From NCBI RefSeq assembly GCF_958450345.1, contig NC_088783.1, positions 104,217,302 to 104,281,301 of the forward strand: a stretch of DNA of 64,000 bases. The letters run 5' to 3'. Shown piece by piece: positions 10,545 through 21,337 of this stretch. The notes under the pieces are model-generated. The model was not told the origin of the DNA and did no database searches. It saw only the letters and a list, made by a program, of their open reading frames with translations. The position numbers were made by a program, and so were the translations under genes. The DNA is from Calliphora vicina. Its lineage: Eukaryota > Arthropoda > Insecta > Diptera > Calliphoridae. Positions within the stretch are counted from its first letter, which is position 1, and each line of letters opens with the position of its first letter.

Positions 10545-12930
10545 CAAAGGCTCTTTTTGCATTATGAACTGGTTGCCTCCTCATCTTATGGCAAACAGAG
10601 TTGCTCTAAAACTCTGCCTAATACTCACAACAACGGCAACATGGAGCCAGAGTATGAATTGGGGACAAATGCCTGAGGCTTCTTCGTATCGATCTAGATA
10701 GTAAAACAAAAGAGGAACTAACTCCCCCATGAACTCATAGTTATGAAATTAAATATATTCTATCCTTAAAGAGTTTGAATCCAAATTTCTATAACAATGT
10801 ACCAGTAACACGAAAATAAACATATAGGAATCCATTTGAGGTCTTCAATTATATCTGAAGGACGAAAAAACACGCGTGTGGGGGCTTTTATATTGCACGA
10901 ACTATGACTGGAGTGTCTTGAATGCAGGGCATCTCTTAACGATCTACACGATACTCAGTCACTAAGGTGCGCAGTATGTGTAAATATATGATTCAAGGAA
11001 GACTCAAAGACTACCAGTATGAAGACGAGGGCCATATGGCTTGACGACGTATTTGACGAGCATGTATGGAATGCACTTAGAAAATTTCTCATATAATGAT
11101 TTCTTCAGAAGTTTTCAGAATGAGAAGGAAGTTTAAACGTTGAGACAATTATTCTGCCCTAGCCTTTCCACTATTTGAGACTATTTTGTCACCTTTGTTA
11201 TTCCATGAGGCAAAATTTTTTTCTATTTATCCAATATTTCACATAGTATTAATTGGTCCTATTGTCTAAAATATTTGTTGCTCACACCTTTTTCAGATAA
11301 GAATCTTTTGGTCTTATTGATTTGAGACTTCAAATTATTCATTCTAGTTGAGGGAATCCATACACACTGGAGCTAAATACAACCCAAACCATTAGGAAAG
11401 CCATTATCAGAAGTCTCTAAAGCCATCCGGATCGTTAAAATTTAATATAGTTTCGCCTGAAAAATCAATTTTCTGAATAAAAAATTTTACACGTTTTTAA
11501 AGAAAAAAAAAATACTGAAATTGGTACTGCCAGTACCAGTTTCCACATGCTTTTTCTTCCAAATATTAACGAATATAGCCGAGGCTATATATATGTATAC
11601 ATGGCTACACTATTATGAAAAGACAACCTTTCGAAGCCGATCATCCAAATGGTCTCTGTATGTTAAAATATGCGCAAGACACTTGCACTGAGTCGATAAG
11701 ACAGAATTTTAAACTTTTCTTGGGTACTTATTGTGAACATGAATCCACCATCTTCGTGGTTACCATTGTTTAATAACTGACACAAAAGTCTGGCTGATAA
11801 GGTATTCAGGGAGGAACGTATTCTATTGAGACAGATACGACATTATCGTTGCATGAAATCCAAAGACTTTAAGAAAAATTACCGACCGATCAAACTAAGC
11901 TTTTTTTTCTTGGATACCGTGGACAAACTATTAAACATTTATATAAGGAAAACAGATCCGAATGGAACGAACACTATGCTCCTTAAAGGAATAACAGGAA
12001 TTAATATATAAGCCCAAAGACTTGTCGAAGGATCAAACTGGTCTTCATGAATGAAGAATTGTTAAAATCTTACCGACCGATCAAATTAAGCTCTTTTCTC
12101 TTGGAGGAGTTGCTGAAATCTAGCGTCATTAAGTTTGACCAGAGGTTTTCCACAAGATGGCTTTCTGCATCTACTGTGGATCCAGATATCGATAGTCAGC
12201 TGGATAAACTTAATGACTGGGGCTTCCCAAAATATGGTTACGCCGACAATCAGGTTGACGATGAATCTAAATGGTGCTAGCAAAGTAGGCTTAAAATTAA
12301 TCATTGTTCCATTTAGAAGACTGTAATATAGTCCTGTGTGTATTTATTGACATACAAACATACAAACAAACCTTCTATTTTAATGCTTACATGATATGTA
12401 TGACCAGAGGTTTTCCCCAAGGTAGTAGTCGGCTGGAGAAACTTAATGGTTTCCAAACATATTCAGCGAGGAATGTGCTCTGACAACTTACCCGATCAAG
12501 ACTATCCTATGCCATTTACAGGACGCAAATTGTTGAGACTTAACAAGACGACTTTTAACTGCTCGACTATTAAGTTTTCTGAGGAGTATTTTTGGGATTA
12601 TTCTTGATAAAACTCTTAATATGCTATATGAAGCAATTGACCAAGCGTTAATAATAGGAACTGGATGCAGGAGATGCTGACATTCAGCGTCGTTAAGTTT
12701 GATCAGGGGTTGTCCACAAGGAGGCGTATTATAGCCGTTGATCTGGTTATATCTATGTAACTAATCGAAAGTTGCAAGGAAAGTGGTCTGACAACTAACC
12801 CGATCATTTACATGATGCCGATCGTTGAGACTTATCAAGACGTCTTTTAACTGCTCGACTATTAAGTTTTCTGAGGAATATTTTTGGGATTATTCTTGAT
12901 AAAATCCTTAGCTAGGCTGCACTTTCAGGA
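10545..12930 (+). pseudogene. Non-LTR retrotransposon (LINE) graveyard
   Basis: Several broken plus-strand pieces. 10565-10620 reads like the MNWLPPHLMANRVAL segment near LINE RNase H regions. 11850-11945 and 12062-12110 both encode the RT-entry motif YRPIKLS with SFLLE or FFLD. 12135-12260 has remnants of the GFPQGG and YADD blocks (as GFPQDG and YADN in different frames). Similar RT scraps recur at 12405 and 12690. Stops and frameshifts throughout; I/LOA/R1-like by motif. Confidence 0.55.
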
Positions 12931-12990
12931 AGCTCATAAATGTAATTTATACCTTTCAATAGCCCATTGGTAGGATATGCCTCTCTATGT

Positions 12991-14994
12991 GAACTAGAAC
13001 TGAACTAGAACTGAACTAGAACTGAACTAGAACTGAACTAGAACTGAACTAGAACTGAACTAGAACTGAACTAGAACTGAACTAGAACTGAACTAGAACT
13101 GAACTAGAACTGAACTAGAACTGAACTAGAACTGAACTAGAACTGAACTAGAACTGAACTAGAACTGAACTAGAACTGAACTAGAACTGAACTAGAACTG
13201 AACTAGAACTGAACTAGAACTGAACTAGAACTGAACTAGAACTGAACTAGAACTGAACTAGAACTGAACTAGAACTGAACTAGAACTGAACTAGAACTGA
13301 ACTAGAACTGAACTAGAACTGAACTAGAACTGAACTAGAACTGAACTAGAACTGAACTAGAACTGAACTAGAACTGAACTAGAACTGAACTAGAACTGAA
13401 CTAGAACTGAACTAGAACTGAACTAGAACTGAACTAGAACTGAACTAGAACTGAACTAGAACTGAACTAGAACTGAACTAGAACTGAACTAGAACTGAAC
13501 TAGAACTGAACTAGAACTGAACTAGAACTGAACTAGAACTGAACTAGAACTGAACTAGAACTGAACTAGAACTGAACTAGAACTGAACTAGAACTGAACT
13601 AGAACTGAACTAGAACTGAACTAGAACTGAACTAGAACTGAACTAGAACTGAACTAGAACTGAACTAGAACTGAACTAGAACTGAACTAGAACTGAACTA
13701 GAACTGAACTAGAACTGAACTAGAACTGAACTAGAACTGAACTAGAACTGAACTAGAACTGAACTAGAACTGAACTAGAACTGAACTAGAACTGAACTAG
13801 AACTGAACTAGAACTGAACTAGAACTGAACTAGAACTGAACTAGAACTGAACTAGAACTGAACTAGAACTGAACTAGAACTGAACTAGAACTGAACTAGA
13901 ACTGAACTAGAACTGAACTAGAACTGAACTAGAACTGAACTAGAACTGAACTAGAACTGAACTAGAACTGAACTAGAACTGAACTAGAACTGAACTAGAA
14001 CTGAACTAGAACTGAACTAGAACTGAACTAGAACTGAACTAGAACTGAACTAGAACTGAACTAGAACTGAACTAGAACTGAACTAGAACTGAACTAGAAC
14101 TGAACTAGAACTGAACTAGAACTGAACTAGAACTGAACTAGAACTGAACTAGAACTGAACTAGAACTGAACTAGAACTGAACTAGAACTGAACTAGAACT
14201 GAACTAGAACTGAACTAGAACTGAACTAGAACTGAACTAGAACTGAACTAGAACTGAACTAGAACTGAACTAGAACTGAACTAGAACTGAACTAGAACTG
14301 AACTAGAACTGAACTAGAACTGAACTAGAACTGAACTAGAACTGAACTAGAACTGAACTAGAACTGAACTAGAACTGAACTAGAACTGAACTAGAACTGA
14401 ACTAGAACTGAACTAGAACTGAACTAGAACTAGAACTGAACTAGAACTGAACTAGAACTGAACTAGAACTGAACTAGAACTGAACTAGAACTGAACTAGA
14501 ACTAGAACTGAACTAGAACTGAACTAGAACTGAACTAGAACTGAACTAGAACTGAACTAGAACTGAACTAGAACTGAACTAGAACTGAACTAGAACTGAA
14601 CTAGAACTGAACTAGAACTGAACTAGAACTGAACTAGAACTGAACTAGAACTGAACTAGAACTGAACTAGAACTGAACTAGAACTAGAACTGAACTAGAA
14701 CTGAACTAGAACTGAACTAGAACTGAACTAGAACTAGAACTGAACTAGAACTGAACTAGAACTGAACTAGAACTGAACTAGAACTGAACTAGAACTGAAC
14801 TAGAACTGAACTAGAACTGAACTAGAACTGAACTAGAACTGAACTAGAACTGAACTAGAACTGAACTAGAACTGAACTAGAACTGAACTAGAACTGAACT
14901 AGAACTGAACTAGAACTGAACTAGAACTGAACTAGAACTGAACTAGAACTGAACTAGAACTGAACTAGAACTAGAACTAAACTAGAACTGAACT
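12991..14994. repeat. 11-bp satellite (GAACTAGAACT), about 180 copies
   Basis: 2.0 kb of head-to-tail GAACTAGAACT. Units are identical to about 14425; after that five sites carry an extra or shortened six-base GAACTA step (near 14430, 14503, 14683, 14733, 14971) and one substitution near the end. Confidence 0.95.
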
Positions 14995-15154
14995 TTTTAA
15001 AAAGTAAGTTTATTTATTTCATTATTTATCATAAGTTTGACAATATATATCATAACTCCATTTTCTTTATAATTATTTAATTAATTCAGTAACCCACTAA
15101 GCCATGCGGCTTGCCAGCAGTTGAAAATAAGTATAATACAATATATGAAAAATA

Positions 15155-16352
15155 ACACTAGTTTACAAGGTTTTTGCTCATGAATTGAAACATATGGGGA
15201 TTTGTGTATTAAGGTCTTCTAACTTTGGAAAAAATATAAAAAAAATCCTGGACGTCAAACTTTTGAGATATTTATTAAAAACGAAACATATAAAAATGTA
15301 CATTAAATTACTACAAAAAAATTAAATGTGAAGTGTTTAGTCCTCTTTTTATAATTATTTTCATTTGTCTCCCTCACGACACTTCAACAGTAGTCTCCTA
15401 GCATATTCTGATCCCAAAAACCTTGATAATTCCTCTCGAAAAACTTCAAATCTTAATGGAAACGCTCTCCATGTTCGTCACTCATGTGTCCGAGGTTTTC
15501 CGGGAAAAAATCCACATGAGAATCTAAATAGTGAATCTTGAGGGATATATTTACACCCATCTGTTCAAAATTATGTAATAAATTTGCAACAATATCTCTG
15601 TAATTTTGACTTTTCTTATTCCCCAAAAATTCTTGAACAACAAGTTTAAAAGAATTCCATGCTGCATTATCAACACCGGTTAATAGACACTCAAATTTGG
15701 TATCAACCAAAATTTTTCTTATTTACGGACCCACAAATATCCCATCATTTAGTTTAGCCTCAGAAAGACTCGAGAACACGCTGCATAAATATTGAAATGC
15801 TTGTTTTGTCTTATCTAAAGCTTTTACGAAATAATTTAATGTATGTAAATAAGCATTTTGCAGTGTTTGTGTTATAGGAAAACCTCGATTTGACTGAATA
15901 ATTTTTCTGCAAATAAAACAAAAATGGTCTGGGTTTATTTTACACTTTCTAGAAGACATTTTGATATAGTTTTTACTTTAGAAATTTGTATTTAACAGCG
16001 ATTTATTAACGTTTATCTACAGGAAAGACGTACTTTTAAACCGTATTTATTTTTTTCCCGTTCATTTTTTTGGAATTTGTCAAAAGAATACAACTCTGAA
16101 AGTATCTAGCAGCTTCACCAGAGTGTTGAGTACCCAAAAACGATGTAAATACTTAATTACTACAATTCGGTACACTACAGTATGCATTAGTAGTACTCAG
16201 GGCAGGTAACAAATAAAAACCCATATATCTCAAAATTTTGACGTATAGGTGGGAAACAAAAAATGGTCAATTAACAAGCGTCCCTAGCTCTTCTCAAAAA
16301 TATAAGTTTCATTCCATGAGCAATGAAAAATGTTTGATTTGTAAACTAGTGT
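15155..16352 (-). mobile_element. TIR element carrying a decayed ORF of unassigned family
   Basis: Left end ACACTAGTTTACAA (15155) and right end TTGTAAACTAGTGT (to 16352) are inverted copies, followed on both sides by a second matching block (GCTCATG then a GAAAC stretch). Between them lies the minus-strand broken ORF at 15303-15959. 1198 bp in all. TSD not clear. Confidence 0.55.
15303..15959 (-). pseudogene. Broken ORF: C-x2-C N-terminus and PENLG...DEHGERFH family
   Basis: 219 codons in a single frame with two stops, both where CAA (Gln) would restore the motif (TAA after GIFVGP and TAA after GERFH). It starts MSSRKCKINPDHFCFICRKI, a compact Cys pattern, and later has LVVQEFLGNKKSQNYRDIV, then SLKIHYLDSHVDFFPENLG and SDEHGERFH. 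I recall similar uncharacterised proteins, often multicopy, in many arthropods; no function is known to me. The position between terminal inverted repeats suggests it is, or was, transposon-encoded. It is probably also shortened in the middle compared with full-length relatives. Confidence 0.6.
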
Positions 16353-17870
16353 AATTTAACAATGTATATTTATTGCGAATTTATAAAGTAATTTTTTAAG
16401 AGTTTTTTTCTTTTAAATTCATTAATTTAAAATAATTATTGGAATTTTGTTGCAAATTGAAGATAGAGTATGTCGGCCATAATCGTTATGAAAGCGTTCA
16501 ACTTTGAATCTTCCTTGTGCTCGGCATCTTGTGTTGTATTGGTGATCGATGACATTTAAGAATCGGATGACATTAAGAAAAGGTGGAACAGGTCAATGCT
16601 ATGTCTTCGATTCATTTCAATATCTCTCACTGAGGTCATGAGAACTTATCATTCATATGTCATGGACGCTATTTTGCAAATAGTATCTTTGTAACTATAT
16701 CACTTTCGCAAATCACTTACTTATCAATGTCGGTGACCGATGCTTCAAATGCGTATTCTCAAATTATTTCAGAAGTACTATTATAGTTAGCTGCCTGACA
16801 GTAAGTTACCAGTTTTGGTATTACTTAGGCGGAAATTTACGGTATTTTCATTTGGTCTATGGAGTGCTTTATGAGAGGCTTAAGGAATGCAATATTTTTG
16901 GCGGAAATTTACGATAATTTTTCTATAGATTATTACGTTATCCTCGTATAAGATAATATCGCGAGTTGTCACGGATTTGAACATCTCAGAAGGAACTAGC
17001 TAGGTAAACATTGCTCGAAACACTTGTTTGGTAGTTGTGGGACCGAAACATTTGTTTGGTATCCCATTGGATATGCTGGAGAAAAGACTTTATCCCCGGT
17101 AGGGTCGGAGTTAATTCTCCACTGGGAAAATTGGTTCAAACAAGCAAAACGATTCATCAGACTGTCCAGGAGTAAATCCCACAAGCTACTATATATCGAT
17201 TAGAGTCCTTAGGATACTTTCCAGATTGTTTACTGGCCTGTTTTGAATATTTGAATATCTGAAACGGTTACGAAACAATTTGGGTGGTTTTTTTACAAAA
17301 TTATTTTTTAATTGTTTAACTTGCTTTTCCAACATCCCTCTCATATCTATTACTAGTATATATTTGTGAAAAAGAACTAAATACATTAGATTTAAGTTGG
17401 TTTATATAGATACATTAAAATATTTAAGTGTATACTGTAAAAAATGTGTAAAAAAATTAATTGTAATTCAAAATAACATCGATATGTGACTTGAAATATA
17501 CAAACACTCATTATTATAGCAGTTGAAATCTATATTTTTCTTACAGTTTTTTGGAAAAGGTCAATATTTTCTTTTGGCACTTATGAAGGATTATGAATCT
17601 GGCGATGAAGTTTTGAATAATATGGAACGGAAATCAACATTAATTCAGAAGGAATATAGATTTACTTTGGTATATTTCAATAGAGTTAGAGCTGTTAGAG
17701 TTTTATGATGTATTTTTCTGGGATACTAAAGCTACAGTTAACACTCGCTTGAATAAATTTATAGGAAATTTAAGGAATCAAATAATATTTTGGCCAAAGT
17801 CATTTTAACACTGCTTGAATATTTCCTTTCCTTATTACTGCAAATAAACTTAAAAAAACATAAATCTATA
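16353..17870. other. Intergenic, no gene recognised
   Basis: Only short open frames without recognisable motifs (for example 16996-17184 and 17523-17708). Likely old repeat sequence. Confidence 0.35.
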
Positions 17871-19581
17871 ACACAGGTCAACAGCAAAAAAAAAGCTTCA
17901 CTAACCACTATATAGATTTGATGCATCATGGTTACTTAAGTACAAAAATGGTAAAATTTTTCAATTCTATGGATAGATTTTTTTTAAAATTTTTTTTTCT
18001 AAAATTCTAAATTTTTTTAGATGTTTCTCCACATAATTTATGATAACTCAAAAAGGGTTAGTCCGATATTATTGAAGTAAACTTAGAAAACTTAAAATTT
18101 ACATAACCTTTAATTTATATATATTGCGTTTTAATCGGCTCAGTAGTTTCGGAGTTATAATAACAAATTGAAGCAAAAAATATATTTTTTACGTGAAAAT
18201 AGCTAAATTTTGTGTTTTAAAAAAATTTATGAAAAATTTAAAACGGCAGAACTTGTTCAGGTTTATTAATTTGTCGCAAAGCCACTTATAATAGCAACAA
18301 AATGAGATATTGAAGATAAAAATCTATTGATTCCTTTTGAATTTATTCACAATTAAGTGAATTCGCTCACTTTCACAAAATTTAACTTTTTTTTTATATA
18401 CATAAAATTGAGTAGTTAACGTTCTTCTTTCGATTGGTTGAATGTCGAAAACATTTTTCCCGTGCTATGTACAAATTTTTATATATATATTGCGTTTTAA
18501 TCGGCTCAGTAGTTTCGGAGTTATAAAAACTAATTGAAGCAAAAAATTGTTTTCGATAATCATAAAAAATCGAAAACGGCAGAAATTGTTTAGATTTATT
18601 AATGTATCGCAAAGCCACATGTAATAGGAACAAAATGAGATATCGATCGTAAAAATCGATGGATTATTTTCGAATTAATTCACAATTAAGTGAATTTTCT
18701 GAAAATAAGCGAATTCACTTCATTGTGAATAAATTCGAAAATAATCCATCGATTTTTATGATCGATATCTCATTTTGTTCCTATTACATGTGGCTTTGCG
18801 GTAAAGCAATAAATCTAAACAATTTCTGCCGTTTTCGATTTTTCATGATTTTTTTAAAACAAAAAAATTGGATATTTTTACATAAAAAATATATTTTTTG
18901 CTTCAATTTGTTATTATAACTCCGAAACTACTGAGCCGATTAAAACGCAATATATAAGTAAAAATTTGTACATAGCATAAGGAAAATGTTTTCAATATTC
19001 AATCGATCGAAAGAAGAACATTAACTACTCAATTTTATGTATAACAAACAAAAAAGTAAAATTTTGTGAAAATGAGCGAATTCACTTAATTGTGAATAAA
19101 TTGGAAAAGAATCAATCGATTTTTATCTTCAATATCTCATTTTATTGCTATTATATGTGGCTTTTTGACAAAGTATTATTACTTGAACAAGTTCTGCCGT
19201 TTTCGATTTTTCATGAGTTTTTTAAAACACAAAAATTTGCTATTTTCACCTAAAAAATATATTTTTTGCTTAAATTTGTTATTTTAACTTCGAAACTACT
19301 GAGCCGATTAAAATGCAATATATAACCGGATTAAAGGTTATGAAAATTTGAACATTTTTATGTTTACTTCAGTAATATCGGACTAACCGTTTTTGAGTTA
19401 TCATAAATTATATGGAGAAACATTTTAAAAAAATCATAATTTTAGAAAAAAAAAATTGTTAAAAATCTATCCATAGAATTTAAAAATTTTACCATTTTTG
19501 TACTGCTGGAACCACAATACATCAAAATTGTGTAGTGCTTTAAAAAGCCTTCAACATTTTTTCCATTTTGTTGCCCTGTGT
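17871..19581. mobile_element. Foldback element family B, 1.7 kb near-palindrome
   Basis: Two arms of about 850 bp read as imperfect reverse complements about a centre near 18720 (TTCACTTAATTG-type sequence). Termini are ACACAGGTCAACA at 17871 and its complement (TGTTGCCCTGTGT) at 19581. Flanking 8-mers AATCTATA and AATCTAAT agree at six positions. Each arm also contains TTGCGTTTTAATCGGCTC twice. No coding capacity. Confidence 0.75.
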
Positions 19582-20190
19582 AATCTAATTACTTTGACAT
19601 TAGTTTCATACATATTTAAATATTTTTTTTTATTTATTTATTTTTTGAAAATGTTAACATTTGTTTTTAATACTGATATAATTTGTTTTTTTTTTTGGTT
19701 TCTTAAACAATATTTTGGTAGGTTTTTATTTTACAAATTTGTATGTATGTATGTATGTAAATCTTTTCCCTTCTTAAAAATATAACTTTTGCAATAAATT
19801 TTTATATAATTTTTTTTCTACATATATTTCATTAGTTCTATTTCTATTTTTGTAAGTCTATGTTAAGCTCCCAAGGAATGTATGTATGTAATCTCTGTAA
19901 GCTTAATGTAAAAAGTTTAACATGTAATTATTGTGATTTTTTTTTATATAAGGGAGATTTATTTGAAAGAAAACGGGAGTAAACTGAATAGTCCTTTTAA
20001 AATTTAGGGAATATACAAATAGAGACGAAACGCTTTTAATATAAAAAAAGCTCAAAAAGCTCTCCACTTAGGTTTCTGACAATGACATCTCGTCTCTATG
20101 TTACCCTATGATTTAATTTTTTTAAATATTTGAACAACTGTAAGCCAAGCTTTTAAGCATTGGTATTGTTAAAGCTTTCATCAAATAAAT

Positions 20191-20490
20191 GGAACGCTTT
20201 AAGTGATTCTTAACATTAAAAATTAAGCATTCTTTAGCCAGTTTTATAAAAGCTTTGAGGAAATTTAAAAAAAGCTTTCAATATCAAACAACGGCTTATA
20301 TGTTTTGCTGAAAAAAGCTAAATTTAAACCCCTTTCAAAGGACTTTAAGCTTTATGTGATCTTTAACATTTAAAACTTAAACATTTAAGCTAGTTTTATA
20401 AAATCTTTGAAGAAATTTAAAAAAACTTTCAATATCAAACAAACACTTCTATATCTTGTTGAAAAAAACCAAATTTAAACCCATTTCAAA
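20191..20490. repeat. Two-copy tandem repeat, about 150 bp unit
   Basis: 20191-20339 and 20340-20490 align along their length (shared AGTTTTATAAAA, TTTCAATATCAAACAA, AAATTTAAACCC, TTTCAAAGGACTTT). The copies have diverged. 3' flank of the UNC93-like gene. Confidence 0.7.
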
Positions 20491-20892
20491 GGACTTTTCA
20501 GCCTAAACTTGTAGTAGTACTAATCAGAGCTTAATTTTATTTTGAAATATTTATTTTTCTGTAAACTTGTGTAAGTGTGTTTTTTATATAGAGATTTTTA
20601 ATAAGTTTCATATTAAATTAATATAATTTTTAAATACAAATATTATTTAGTTTTTATATGATCTTCATTATTTTTTATTACACATTTTAACATTTAATTT
20701 ATTCTTTTATGCTTGACTTTTTTAAAAAAGCTTTTTTTTCAAATAATACAGAAAAGCTCTTCTTATGCTAATAATTTTTTAAACAAACAATTACTGCTAA
20801 CTACTAGTAAGTGCTAAAATACATAAGTACATTTTCCCATAATAATAACTATATAAAGTCTAAATTTGTTTTACTCTTAATTGCAATAATTC

Positions 20893-20898
20893 TTTATT
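20893..20898 (-). terminator. Probable poly(A) signal of the UNC93-like gene
   Basis: AATAAA on the minus strand, about 80 nt after the UNC93-like stop codon; the first good hexamer downstream. It implies a short 3' UTR. Confidence 0.5.
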
Positions 20899-20975
20899 CT
20901 TTCAACCTTTTCTATTTACATGGTATGAGTACGTGCCATAGTACTGTGCCTTCTTGACTATGTGAATAAATTACG

Positions 20976-21337
20976 TCATAAATTATTTAGCTGAGCTTTG
21001 CGCTGCGATTCCAAACGTATTTCCAGCATTGCATACGGCAACACACTCACCACCAGTATTATGACTAATGTTATGATTTTCGGTGTTTCACACATGAAAC
21101 CATGTGCCGCGAAGGTTATGCCCAAGCCAAGGAAACGTAACGATTGCAGTGGTGATGCTACTTCTGCTACATGATTTGCATGATTTAGTGTTACCAAGGC
21201 CAGCAATAAAGTTTCCCACATGCCATTGCAGGCGCCCCATGAGGCGGCCAGCACATAAAATAGTGCACTGTCATCGCTGGAGGGTTTCCAGGTGGAGAGA
21301 GCCAGCAGTAGGCAGGAGTGAAAGAAGAAGCCGGCCA
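20976..21337 (-). CDS. UNC93-like gene, coding exon 5 (C-terminus)
   Basis: 362 nt including the TGA at 20978-20976. The acceptor is a long T-rich tract ending TTTTAG at 21338. The split codon T|TG restores Leu and keeps frame with exon 4. It encodes three or four hydrophobic segments and a short basic tail. The WGACNGMWET-like region corresponds to a conserved UNC93 stretch. Confidence 0.85.

Noticed and set aside
12991..14994. Regularly spaced repeats as a CRISPR array, or heat-shock elements from GAA triplets
   Set aside because: There are no spacers, the unit is 11 bp and fully repetitive, and the GAA boxes are direct rather than alternating inverted; a plain satellite in a eukaryotic genome.
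19498..19785. 95-codon plus-strand open frame
   Set aside because: Begins in the terminal arm of the foldback element and continues into T-rich flank; not gene-like.
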